Shown: positions 22,592 through 29,951 of the stretch, piece after piece
Position numbering within the stretch: position 1 is the first letter of the stretch
Layout: each line of letters opens with the position of its first letter
NCBI GenBank assembly: GCA_009784025.1
Contig: WQVK01000028.1
Span: 1 to 32,406 of the forward strand
DNA length: 32,406 nt
Reading direction: 5' to 3'
Source: Defluviitaleaceae bacterium
Lineage (GTDB): Bacteria > Bacillota > Clostridia > Lachnospirales > WQUN01
Notes under the pieces: model-generated
What the model saw: only the letters and a program-made list of their open reading frames with translations
Databases searched by the model: none
Told to the model about the DNA's origin: nothing
Program-made: the position numbers and the translations under genes

Positions 22592-23833
22592 TTGAACCGT
22601 AGGAGAATTTCTTTGTTTGTTTTGGTGGCTGTGTTTATCATGCCGCTGTTGCCTAGCATACATGTTAGGGCTACCCAAGCCACCCGCGATAGGGTACAGC
22701 AAGCAGACCGCGACCGCCAGCGCGCCCGTGACCAGGTGCAAGATACACAGAACTTATTGCAAGGTGTGCGCTACGAAATGGGCGTACTTATGGAGCAAAT
22801 GCGCGAGCTAGACATGCGCCTTGTAGATGCTGCCGAGGCTTTGGAAGATGTGGAAATGGCGCTGGTTGGCACAGAGGCACGCATCACTGCCGCCGAGGCA
22901 GATTTAGAGCTTGCCCAGCAGGAAAGCGATATCCAGTACGAGCTGCTGCGTGCGCGCTTGCGCGCCATGCATGAGGCCGGGCCTATTGGGCATTTGGACG
23001 TGATTTTCCAAGCTGAAAGCTTTGTGGATTTCCTTATGCGTATGGAAAATATCCGCACAATATCCGAGTTTGACCAAGAAGTACTTGACCGCCTAGAAGA
23101 CGCAGAACGCCGTGTGGCAGACAATATCGAGCTTCTGGACCGTGAGCGCCGCCTCATTGGAAACCTCTACTTAGCACAGCAAGACGCAATGGCGCAGGTT
23201 GAAGCCGCCCTGGCAGAACAGGCACAATGGTTTGAAACCCTCGCAGAAAACGAAGAAGCAACAGAGCTACTATTAGAAGCGCAGCGCGCAGAACAACACG
23301 CGCTAGATGTAATATTTGGCCAGGCACAAGCCGCCTTAAATGCAGAAATAGCAGAAGCCGAACGCCGCCGTATTGCAGACGCTGCAGCCAGAGCCGCAGC
23401 AGAGCAAGCAGAACGTCTGCAAAGGCTTGGCAGTTTAGACGGGCCTTTCCACTGGCCTACTCCTGCATCTGCACGCATCACTAGCAACTTTGGCCCACGC
23501 ACAAACCCAATCACTCGCCGCTCTGAAAATCACCGTGGCGTAGACATTGGCGCACCTACCGGTACCCGCATTTACGCTGCCCAAGATGGCTACGTAAGGC
23601 TGGCGGCCTGGCACGGCGGCTACGGCCTTACCGTAATAATAGACCATGCCGGCGGTTACAGCACCCTGTACGCCCACAATTCCCGCAACTTTGTATCCGC
23701 AGGCCAACGCGTAACCCGCGGCCAGCATATTGCCAACGTAGGCTCTACCGGCCAAAGCACCGGCCCGCATCTGCATTTCGAAATCCGCAGGAACGGTTCG
23801 CCTGTGAACCCTTTGCAGTATTTTAACTTTTAA
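22592..23833 (+). CDS. pcsB: PcsB/EnvC-type peptidoglycan hydrolase, M23 family
   Basis: A secreted coiled-coil protein with a C-terminal LytM/M23 metallopeptidase domain. TTG is the start, with AAGGAG upstream. A signal peptide (about 1-28, RRRISLFVLVAVFIMPLL then HVRA) is followed by a long charged coiled coil (about 30-280) and the peptidase (about 290-413). Zinc ligands are predicted as H314 and D318 (NHRGVDIG) and H395 (GPHLHFE), with H362 and H393 catalytic; none is missing. In streptococci PcsB and in Bacillus CwlO are activated by FtsEX through such a coiled coil, and the gene order ftsE-ftsX-hydrolase supports the same logic here. It should cut peptide bonds at the division or growth site. 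Confidence 0.92.
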   Translation: MNRRRISLFVLVAVFIMPLLPSIHVRATQATRDRVQQADRDRQRARDQVQDTQNLLQGVRYEMGVLMEQMRELDMRLVDAAEALEDVEMALVGTEARITAAEADLELAQQESDIQYELLRARLRAMHEAGPIGHLDVIFQAESFVDFLMRMENIRTISEFDQEVLDRLEDAERRVADNIELLDRERRLIGNLYLAQQDAMAQVEAALAEQAQWFETLAENEEATELLLEAQRAEQHALDVIFGQAQAALNAEIAEAERRRIADAAARAAAEQAERLQRLGSLDGPFHWPTPASARITSNFGPRTNPITRRSENHRGVDIGAPTGTRIYAAQDGYVRLAAWHGGYGLTVIIDHAGGYSTLYAHNSRNFVSAGQRVTRGQHIANVGSTGQSTGPHLHFEIRRNGSPVNPLQYFNF

Positions 23834-23844
23834 GGCTGTTAGAA

Positions 23845-23893
23845 CCTTTCCGCTTTTTTGAAAAAAAGCTTGGCAAAAAACTTTAACTTTTGG
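23845..23893 (-). repeat. Two-hairpin intergenic module (copy 11), A/T half
   Basis: GCTTTTTT (23852-23859) and AAAAAAGC (23862-23869), then TTGGCAAAAAACTTTAAC, in inverted orientation after the pcsB stop. Probably the terminator of the ftsEX-pcsB operon. Confidence 0.6.
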
Positions 23894-23914
23894 GCTTATA
23901 TAACATCATTGCTA

Positions 23915-23977
23915 TTAGACAAAAGCCGAGGCCGTAAGAAAGTAACCCACTTTCTTACGGCCTCGGCTTTTGTCTAA
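23915..23977. terminator. Very long perfect hairpin between pcsB and hflX
   Basis: 29 bp perfect arms (23915-23943 and 23949-23977), loop AACCC. The inner part GTAAGAAAGT/ACTTTCTTAC is the same as in the hairpin at 8536-8599, while the outer arms differ (AAAAGCCGAGGCC here, AAAAGGCAGAGGCA there). Confidence 0.75.
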
Positions 23978-24004
23978 AACTTCGTTTTAATAAAAGATCA
24001 CAAT

Positions 24005-24058
24005 GCCAAAGTTTTTGCCAAGCTTTTTTCAAAAAGCGGGAAGGCTCTGACGGTTTTG
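24005..24058 (+). repeat. Two-hairpin intergenic module (copy 12) before hflX
   Basis: CCAAAGTTTTTGCCAAGC, hairpin GCTTTTT/AAAAAGC (24022-24037), then GGGAAGGCTCTGACGGTTTT. Its final TTTTGG overlaps the predicted hflX -35 box. Confidence 0.6.
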
Positions 24059-24084
24059 GCTATAATATGATATTATATTATAAA
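24056..24084 (+). promoter_or_regulatory. Probable hflX promoter
   Basis: TTGGCT (24056-24061), 17-base spacer, TATAAA (24079-24084) in an A/T-rich stretch, 22 bases before the hflX ATG. Confidence 0.55.
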
Positions 24085-24106
24085 AATGTCAGGCTAGGAG
24101 ATTCGT

Positions 24107-25900
24107 ATGCATAAGGTTAATGGAAATTTGGATGGTATCCGGCGGTCGCTTATTGATAGGCTGCTGGGGATATATGAGATGGAGATAGACCGGCGGCAGT
24201 TTGCTACTGAAGAGTTGCTGGAGGTTATGGCGCAGTTTACGGGGGTCACCGGGCGGGAGGTTATGGTTTATTTAGACCGTTCTGGCCGGGTGGAGGATGT
24301 CTCTGTAGGGGAACATGATAGGGTTAGTTTGCCTGTGCTGCGCAGGCGGCGGTCTGAAAGTAGGCTTAGCGGGCTGCGTTGTATCCACACGCACCCAGGG
24401 GGCAATAGTACGTTGTCTACGGTGGATGTACAAGCTTTGAAGAATATCCGGCTGGATGCCATGGCTGCCGTGGGTGTGCTAGAAGGGCGGCCTGTTTCTG
24501 TGCAGGTTGGGGTTTTGGGGGAAATGCTGGAAAATGACCAGCTTACGGTTAATTTTTTTGGTCCGTATGCGGCGAATGCTTTGCCAGATGATATTCTTTG
24601 GGAAGAAATTGAGGCGGCAGATATTCGTATTCGCCCGGCGGAATCTAAAAAGGCCGAGGCGGAGATATCCCGGGCTATTTTGGTGGGTATTGACGCGAAG
24701 CAGGTGCAACCGCTGGCAGAATTGCAGCAGCTGGCGGATACTGCCGGGTTTATCACTGTGGGGCATATGTTCCAGGCCAGGCCCCGGGCAGATAGAAGCT
24801 ATTATCTGGGCCATGGTAAGCTGCAGGATTTGGTTTTGGAAATTCAGAAGCTGCAAGCAGATACGGTTATTTTCGATGACGAGCTTTCCCCGGCACAGAT
24901 ACGTAATATTCAGAAGGAACTGGGCAAAAAAACCGAGATAATTGACCGCACCTTGCTTATTTTGGATATTTTTTCTAGTCGGGCGTCTACCCACGAGGGG
25001 CGGCTGCAGGTGGAGCTTGCCCATACAAAGTATATGCTGCCACGGATGACTGGATTTTGGGCGCATTTTTCCCGCATGGGTGGCGGCGGCAGTGGTGGTG
25101 GCGGCGGTGGGGCGCGCCGCGGCGAGGGCGAAACCCAGCTGGAAGTAGACCGCAGGCTGCTGCGGCGGCGGCTTACAGAGCTAGAGAAGGAGATAGACAA
25201 GGTGAAATCCCGCCGGGATGTTCAGCGGGTGGCACGGGAGCGTTCGAACATTCCCGTGGTGGCGCTGGTGGGTTACACCAACGCTGGCAAGTCTACGCTT
25301 ATGAACCGCCTCTCTGGCAGCGATGTACTGGCCGAGAACAAGCTTTTTGCCACATTGGACCCGAAATCCCGCAAGGTGAATTTTGGTGGCGGGGAGTTTT
25401 TGCTGGTGGATACCGTTGGTTTTATCAACAAGCTGCCCCATGACCTGGTAAATGCCTTCCGCGCAACCCTGGAAGAAGCCCGCTATGCAGACCTTCTGCT
25501 ACATGTTGTGGATTCTTCCCACGATAGCCGGGACAAGCAGATGGAAGTGGTAACAGACGTGCTAACCCAGCTTGGCGCGGCCGGCAACCCTACCCTAACC
25601 GTGTACAACAAATGCGACCTAATAACCGACCCCATAACCGGGCCAGACAATATAGCAATATCCGCCGCAACCGGCCTGGGAATGGAAAATTTACAGGATT
25701 CCATCACACAAAAATTGGCCACGCTAAAGGCCCCGCTATCGCTGCTGCTGCCGCTAGATGCTGGGGGGCTGCTGTCTAAAGTGTACGCCAGCGGGCAGGT
25801 GCATAGCTGCGATTACCTGGAGAATGGGATACATCTGGTGGCGACGGTAACGCCAGAGGATGCCGCGCGGCTGAAGGCTGTGGCGGTGGAGATTTACTGA
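24107..25900 (+). CDS. hflX: GTPase HflX with an extra N-terminal JAMM-like domain
   Basis: A ribosome-binding GTPase that splits stalled ribosomes. It has 597 residues, against about 420 for plain HflX. The HflX part starts near residue 188 (ILVGID) and holds the N-domain (SYYLGHGKLQDL, VIFDDELSPAQIRNI), the Gly-rich loop (325-336), RRGEGETQLEVDRR and the G motifs: G1 GYTNAGKST (389-397), G3 DTVGF (435-439) and G4 NKCD (501-504). Residues 1-180 form an added domain with HTHPGGNSTLSTVD (H94, H96, S104, D107), which fits the JAMM metal-site pattern HxHx7SxxD; E51 is a candidate for the upstream Glu. A similar N-terminal extension exists in other Clostridial HflX proteins as far as I recall. 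ATG 24107 follows TAGGAG. Confidence 0.93.
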   Translation: MHKVNGNLDGIRRSLIDRLLGIYEMEIDRRQFATEELLEVMAQFTGVTGREVMVYLDRSGRVEDVSVGEHDRVSLPVLRRRRSESRLSGLRCIHTHPGGNSTLSTVDVQALKNIRLDAMAAVGVLEGRPVSVQVGVLGEMLENDQLTVNFFGPYAANALPDDILWEEIEAADIRIRPAESKKAEAEISRAILVGIDAKQVQPLAELQQLADTAGFITVGHMFQARPRADRSYYLGHGKLQDLVLEIQKLQADTVIFDDELSPAQIRNIQKELGKKTEIIDRTLLILDIFSSRASTHEGRLQVELAHTKYMLPRMTGFWAHFSRMGGGGSGGGGGGARRGEGETQLEVDRRLLRRRLTELEKEIDKVKSRRDVQRVARERSNIPVVALVGYTNAGKSTLMNRLSGSDVLAENKLFATLDPKSRKVNFGGGEFLLVDTVGFINKLPHDLVNAFRATLEEARYADLLLHVVDSSHDSRDKQMEVVTDVLTQLGAAGNPTLTVYNKCDLITDPITGPDNIAISAATGLGMENLQDSITQKLATLKAPLSLLLPLDAGGLLSKVYASGQVHSCDYLENGIHLVATVTPEDAARLKAVAVEIY

Positions 25901-26015
25901 TGCTAATCTCAAATTAAAACAACGAATTGGAGCGCCCTAAAACGCTGAGACAAGGCGTTTTAAAGCGCTCCTGCCGCTAACAATGAGACGATTTCAATTG
26001 AGATTGATGTAAATC
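25899..26015 (+). repeat. Dispersed ~115 bp palindromic element, copy B
   Basis: ATGCTAATCTCAAATTAAAA, CAACGAATTGGAGCG, an inner hairpin (AAAACGC ... GGCGTTTTA), CGCTCCTGCCGCTAACAATG, AGACGATTTCAATTGAGATT. It begins at the hflX stop codon. GAGCGC and GCGCTC pair across the centre. Confidence 0.75.
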
Positions 26016-26022
26016 AAACGAT

Positions 26023-26056
26023 AACCCGCCGGGAGAGATTTCTTCCGGCGGGTTTC
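26023..26056 (+). terminator. Intrinsic terminator downstream of hflX
   Basis: AACCCGCCGG (26023-26032) pairs with CCGGCGGGTT (26045-26054), followed by TTCATTT. Confidence 0.75.
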
Positions 26057-26091
26057 ATTTCAACTTATTACAAATTGTAATAAGTTGAAAT
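26057..26091. repeat. Perfect 17 bp-arm palindrome
   Basis: ATTTCAACTTATTACAA and TTGTAATAAGTTGAAAT around a single A, directly after the terminator. It contains no G/C-rich core and could be a protein-binding site or a repeat. Confidence 0.7.
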
Positions 26092-26137
26092 GCGACTGGC
26101 ATTATCTGGCTGAAAGCCCACAAATCTGTACCTAGCA

Positions 26138-26235
26138 TGGGCGGCAAAGCATCCTATTCGCAGCGTATGAAGGCGCGGCAGGAGATTTTCGCCGCACAGC
26201 CGGAATAAGCGGAGAATGGGATGCTTTGCCGCCCA
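26138..26235. repeat. Inverted repeat with 64-base loop
   Basis: TGGGCGGCAAAGCATCC (26138-26154) and GGATGCTTTGCCGCCCA (26219-26235) are perfect complements. The loop holds GGCGCGGCAGGAGATTTTCG and a GCCGCACAGCCGG stretch. No coding signal was seen across it. Confidence 0.75.
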
Positions 26236-26256
26236 CCCCAGCACAAAAACGCCAAC

Positions 26257-26285
26257 TTGACAACCCAACTTCATCATGATACATT
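26257..26285 (+). promoter_or_regulatory. Promoter of the GntR/ABC operon
   Basis: TTGACA (26257-26262), 17-base spacer, TACATT (26280-26285). GTACATATTATAC just downstream is a partial palindrome that might bind the GntR regulator. A second pair, TTGTAC/TATACC (26284-26312), is less likely. Confidence 0.55.
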
Positions 26286-26330
26286 GTACATATTATACCA
26301 GCACACTATACCCACAAGGGAGGGCTAACC

Positions 26331-26708
26331 ATAGACATAATAATAAGCAACAGCGCAAACAAGCCAATTTACGAGCAAATTACCTCGCAAATAAAAGCCA
26401 TGATACTAACCGGCCAGCTTGCCCCTGGCGCGCCACTGCCATCTATGCGGGCGTTGGCGCGGTCTATCCATGTTTCGGTAATAACCGTGCAGCGGGCATA
26501 TGAAGATTTGCAGCGCGACGGCTTTATAGACACCACCGTAGGCCGCGGTAGCTTTGTGTCTGCCCAGAACATGGATTTTATCCAAGAGGAGCAGCAGCGC
26601 AGGGTGGAAGCTCACCTGCAAGACGCAGCAGATATCGCCCGGGCATATGGGATTCCATTGGCCAAAATGCAGGAATTATTAGGGCTTTTTTACGAAGGGG
26701 AGGCATGA
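26331..26708 (+). CDS. YtrA-type GntR regulator with an apparent ATA start codon
   Basis: A short GntR regulator (125 residues) of the YtrA type, which usually represses its own ABC-transporter operon. The winged helix (about residues 11-75) shows PIYEQITSQIKAMI, LPSMRALARSIHVSVITVQR and AYEDLQRDGFIDT. The conserved N-terminus reads (M)DIIISNSANKPIYEQI and begins at ATA 26331, right after a good ribosome site (AAGGGAGGG). No ATG, GTG or TTG lies in frame between the upstream stop (26277) and ATG 26400, which would remove the first helix. So either ATA is used, or the start codon is mutated, or there is a sequence error. The gene overlaps the next by four bases (ATGA). Confidence 0.8.
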   Translation: MDIIISNSANKPIYEQITSQIKAMILTGQLAPGAPLPSMRALARSIHVSVITVQRAYEDLQRDGFIDTTVGRGSFVSAQNMDFIQEEQQRRVEAHLQDAADIARAYGIPLAKMQELLGLFYEGEA

Positions 26709-27582
26709 TTATGATTTTGGAAGTTAAAGGCCTACGGAAAAAATACAAAAAATCGGATTTTGCCATAGACATGACCTTCTCTGTACCCAGCGGGGCGATT
26801 ATGGGCTTAGTGGGTGAAAATGGCAGCGGCAAAACCACCACAATAGGCTGCATTTTGAATACTCTGATAAAAGACAGCGGCAGCGTAAAAATCTTTGGCC
26901 AAGAGATGGCAGACCACCGCAGCGATATCCGCGATGATATTGGCGTGGTGTTCGACACAAATCATTTCCCGGGGGAGCTAACGCCCTTGCAGATATCTTC
27001 GGCCATGAACCATATCTATTCAAGATGGGATGGCGCGCGTTTTCTAGAAAATTTGGAAAAATACAAGCTACCACATAAAAGAAGCTGAAGACATTCTCAC
27101 GCGGCATGGGCATGAAATTCAGCCTTGTAGCGGCGCTGGCGCATGCCCCGCGGCTGCTGATACTAGACGAGGCCACAAGCGGGCTAGACCCAGTAGTGCG
27201 TGATGATATCTTAGACGAGCTGCTGGCTTTTGTAGGTGACGAAAGCCGCTCTGTACTGTTCTCGTCACATATCACCAGCGACCTACAGAAAGTGGCGGAT
27301 TACATCACCTTCGTGCAGAACGGCAAAGTGACCCTAACAGAAAAAAAGGACAGCCTAATATACGACTACGGCATAATGCGCTGCACAGCGGCGCAATTTG
27401 CACAGCTTAACCCCGCAGACATGCTGGCCCACAGGAGGCTACCATACCAAGTGGATGTGCTGGTGGCCAGCAAAAAAGCCGCCCAGGCAAAGTACAGCGG
27501 CATCCAAATAGACAACGCCGGCATAGAAGCAATCATGCTGCTGCTGGTAAAAGGCAGAAATGTTGTGGAGGTGGCAAAATGA
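26705..27582 (+). pseudogene. ABC transporter ATPase broken by a one-base frameshift
   Basis: Two frames together make one normal ATPase of the YtrB type. Part 1 (26705-27088) carries Walker A GENGSGKTTT and IGVVFDTNHFPGELT, and stops at TGA 27086. Part 2 (to 27582) begins with KTFSRGMGMKFSL (signature region), has Walker B LLILDEATSGLDP and SSHITSDLQKVADYITF. Adding one A to the AAAA run at 27077-27080 restores a continuous frame with LPHKKKLKTFSRGM, the spacing normal for the family. No slippery heptamer is evident, so a real mutation or a homopolymer sequencing error is most likely. Its ends overlap the GntR gene and the permease gene by four bases each. Confidence 0.8.
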
Positions 27583-28268
27583 GAAAAGCAAACCCCATAC
27601 GCGGGCTTATCCAATATACGTTTTGCACAGAATGGCTCGGGTTTATCTGCAGCTATGTATGTATGACAATAGGCCTTATCTTGACGCATTTTGCAATAGC
27701 CTTCTTTAGTGGCGATTATGACAATGATATAACCGAGTACATGTTTACGGTTACGCTATTTATAGCTATGTCTGGTTACTATTTCACATTGAAGGCGCCC
27801 AACCTACAATGGAGAAAATTACAACTGACAATGCCCATAAAACGTAGCGAAATGATTGCAAGCCAGTATTTAGTGATAATAATTATGCTAGCAGTGGCGG
27901 TTGTTGTTACCGGGATGGTACTTGGGCTTATGGCAATTTTTTATAGCGGGATTAGAGAGCTTACATTGCTAGATATTACTCTTGCAGTTGTTCGTGGCGT
28001 AGGCGTAGTGTTTTTTCAATTTGGCTTGATGATATCATTGACCAAGGTGACCGCCAACAGTACCTACCAAACTTTTTTGGCGCTTAGCGGTCTTACAATG
28101 CCCATCATTCTTGTCGTTTCTTCGCAAGCACTTACTTCCCCACAGGCATTAAATCTATCCTATAGTGTTGCTGCGTTAATATTTGCGGGCTTAGGCGTGG
28201 TTTCGCTGGTGGTGTCGTATCCGGTAACATTAAGGCTGTTTGCCAAATGTGATTTCTTCAACAATTGA
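27579..28268 (+). CDS. ABC-2 type permease subunit
   Basis: A 229-residue membrane protein with about six hydrophobic segments (roughly 18-42, 52-70, 96-122, 133-155, 166-186 and 196-218). The middle contains LQWRKLQLTMPIKRSEMIASQYL, the kind of cytoplasmic loop seen in ABC-2 permeases of Bacillota that pair with YtrB-like ATPases. Its ATG overlaps the ATPase stop (ATGA), so the three genes form one operon with the GntR regulator. The cargo is unknown; relatives respond to envelope stress or lantibiotic-type compounds. With the ATPase frame broken, the pump may be inactive. Confidence 0.8.
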   Translation: MRKANPIRGLIQYTFCTEWLGFICSYVCMTIGLILTHFAIAFFSGDYDNDITEYMFTVTLFIAMSGYYFTLKAPNLQWRKLQLTMPIKRSEMIASQYLVIIIMLAVAVVVTGMVLGLMAIFYSGIRELTLLDITLAVVRGVGVVFFQFGLMISLTKVTANSTYQTFLALSGLTMPIILVVSSQALTSPQALNLSYSVAALIFAGLGVVSLVVSYPVTLRLFAKCDFFNN

Positions 28269-28359
28269 CATATGACATTTGTCACTTAAACTCCTTACAA
28301 AATACACTAGCCCCAAACCCAGCAACCCGGTATAATTCATTTATACAGACGCACAAAAG

Positions 28360-28388
28360 TTGACAGAATCGTACCAAAGGGTTAACAT
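28360..28388 (+). promoter_or_regulatory. Promoter of the TraX-like gene
   Basis: TTGACA (28360-28365), 17-base spacer, TAACAT (28383-28388). Downstream, GTATGGGCGAAACCCCATAG (about 28403-28422) forms a hairpin of the same style as the intergenic module's second half, in the likely 5' leader. Confidence 0.6.
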
Positions 28389-28446
28389 TTTTGCTAAAAA
28401 GAGTATGGGCGAAACCCCATAGGTTTTCAAAAGAGGGGGTAGTGAA

Positions 28447-29229
28447 ATGTTGGATGCGTATAAATTGAAGTGGATTGCTATAGTCGCCATGTTTTGCGCC
28501 CATATGGTGATTGCCTGGTGGGAGATTATCCCCGCGTGGCTGCGGTACCCTATGTACGGCGTGGGCGGCGCAGCGTTCCCGGTACTGGCATATTTTGTGG
28601 TAGAGGGGTATAGGCATACGTCTAGCTTGCGGCGATATTTGCTGAGGCTGCTGGTTTTTGGGGTGTTGGCCGCGCCGTTTCATATTGTGGCCACTAGTAT
28701 TCCTATAGGGGGCGGGCATCCGCTGGCGTACCCTTGGCTTAATATCATGTTTGCAATAATGACCGGCCTTGTAGTGCTGGTTTTATACGATAGGATAAAG
28801 TCGCGGCTGGTTTTTTGGCTGCTGTATATACTGGTGATTGTGCCAGTTGCGCTACTTTTGTTGGAATGGTATGTTATGGGCGTAACGACGGTACTTTTGT
28901 TCCATATAATTAAGCCGGAGGGTTTGCGGCGTGTGCTTGTGCCGGTGGTAGCCGGGGCGGGCTGGCTGATGGCGTCTTTTGCGCATACGCTTGTGCCTTA
29001 CGAGATACTGGCTGGGGATTATGGCCCGCTGATTGTAAACCCGGATTTTATACGAATGATGCCCACATTTGCCGTGGGCTGCGTGGTGGCGGCATTCTTG
29101 CTGCGGCGGTACAATGGCCAGCGCGGCCGCGGGAATAAATGGCTGTTTTATGTAATATATCCGTTGCATTTTATGGTGCTGGCAGCAGTTGCGCTGGTTT
29201 TTGGCCTTGTGGAATTAAATTTCTTTTAA
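28447..29229 (+). CDS. TraX-family membrane protein
   Basis: A 260-residue protein with about eight membrane helices. The start LDAYKLKWIAIVAMFCAHM, then FPVLAYFVVEGYRHTSSLRRYLLRLLVFG and FHIVATS, and the end FYVIYPLHFMVLAA match the TraX family. The F-plasmid founder N-acetylates pilin, but chromosomal members in Clostridia are thought to be general acyltransferase-like proteins of unknown target. GAGGGGG lies before the ATG. The next gene follows after 13 bases in the same direction, so they are likely one transcript. No conjugation genes are near, so a transfer role is not supported. Confidence 0.85.
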   Translation: MLDAYKLKWIAIVAMFCAHMVIAWWEIIPAWLRYPMYGVGGAAFPVLAYFVVEGYRHTSSLRRYLLRLLVFGVLAAPFHIVATSIPIGGGHPLAYPWLNIMFAIMTGLVVLVLYDRIKSRLVFWLLYILVIVPVALLLLEWYVMGVTTVLLFHIIKPEGLRRVLVPVVAGAGWLMASFAHTLVPYEILAGDYGPLIVNPDFIRMMPTFAVGCVVAAFLLRRYNGQRGRGNKWLFYVIYPLHFMVLAAVALVFGLVELNFF

Positions 29230-29242
29230 AGGAGATGGCAAA

Positions 29243-29677
29243 ATGAACGAGAACAACAAAGAGTATGAAACTCACGACGACGAGGAGCTAATGCTGGGCA
29301 AGCGTTATCGCTTCAACTTTGAAAGCGGGCTGTACCCGCTGGCGCTGCTGATTTATTTGGTGCTAGGTTTTATGTTTGGCTTATGGCACCCGGGCTGGCT
29401 GGTGTTTGTGGGTGCGTGGCTGGTTGAAGAACTTATAGAATGGCAGCGCACAGGCAAGCCTACCATTTCTATTTACACCGTGGCGGCTGTTGTGTTTTTG
29501 CTGGTTGGTTTTTTTGGCGATGGCTGGCGCTTTGCATGGCTGGTTTTTGTGGCCGCCTGGGTGATTGATGAAATGTTTGTGCCCGAGAAAAAGATGAAAA
29601 AGAAAGATAAGAAGCGGACGAAGAAAGAGGCCGCAGAGCGCGAGGAAGCTTCTGAATGGGATGATAGAAGGAATTGA
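29243..29677 (+). CDS. Small membrane protein with two similar helix-hairpin units
   Basis: I do not recognise a named family. The 144-residue protein has an acidic start (DDEELMLGKRYRFNF), about four hydrophobic segments and a very basic, Lys-rich tail (KKMKKKDKKRTKKEAAERE). The two halves look alike: FGLWHPGWLVFVGAWLVEEL and FGDGWRFAWLVFVAAWVIDEM, each preceded by a hydrophobic helix. So it may be an internal duplication of a two-helix unit. AAGGAG precedes the ATG. It likely shares a transcript with the TraX-like gene upstream. Confidence 0.7.
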   Translation: MNENNKEYETHDDEELMLGKRYRFNFESGLYPLALLIYLVLGFMFGLWHPGWLVFVGAWLVEELIEWQRTGKPTISIYTVAAVVFLLVGFFGDGWRFAWLVFVAAWVIDEMFVPEKKMKKKDKKRTKKEAAEREEASEWDDRRN

Positions 29678-29685
29678 TTTGGATT

Positions 29686-29800
29686 GATACAAATTCCAAC
29701 GAAACTCGCCTCATTGTTCGCGGCGAGTTCGCCTTAAGACGCCTTATTCAGGCCCTTTAGGTGCCGCTCAAATTCGTTGTTTTAGTTTGAGATTAGTATG
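29686..29800 (-). repeat. Dispersed ~115 bp palindromic element, copy C (inverted)
   Basis: On the minus strand it reads ATACTAATCTCAAACTAAAA, CAACGAATTTGAGCGGCACC, AAGGCGTCTTAAGGCG, CCGCGAACAATGAGGCGAGT and TTCGTTGGAATTTG. This follows the order of copies A and B. Confidence 0.75.
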
Positions 29801-29827
29801 AGCTGACACAAAGAGGGGCGTGAAGTA

Positions 29828-29867
29828 GCGGTTGCTGGCAGTTATCACTGCAGCAACCGCCCTTTTT
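29828..29867 (+). terminator. Intrinsic terminator before the xylanase gene
   Basis: GCGGTTGCTG (29828-29837) pairs with CAGCAACCGC (29851-29860), followed by CCTTTTT. It should end the TraX-region transcript. Confidence 0.8.
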
Positions 29868-29895
29868 ACATATATAGCCAGTTGAATTCTTATCC

Positions 29896-29924
29896 TTGAC
29901 CTTCAAGTCCATCCAAGTTACAAT
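29896..29924 (+). promoter_or_regulatory. Xylanase promoter
   Basis: TTGACC (29896-29901), 17-base spacer, TACAAT (29919-29924), 27 bases before the ATG at 29952. No clear catabolite-response (cre) box was recognised nearby. Confidence 0.65.
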
Positions 29925-29951
29925 TATGTTACAAAATTTTTGGAGGTAGAT

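Noticed and set aside
26138..26235. Insertion-sequence remnant
   Set aside because: The 17 bp inverted repeats enclose only 64 bases with no transposase text and no flanking duplication that I could see.
27071..27090. Programmed -1 frameshift in the ABC ATPase
   Set aside because: A -1 shift would give the right protein, but the P-site codon CAT-AAA cannot re-pair after slipping and no heptamer or following stem was seen; a lost A explains it more simply.
28447..29229. Conjugation role suggested by the TraX name
   Set aside because: No relaxase, coupling protein or pilus genes are in the window; chromosomal TraX-like proteins are common in Clostridia outside of mobile elements.
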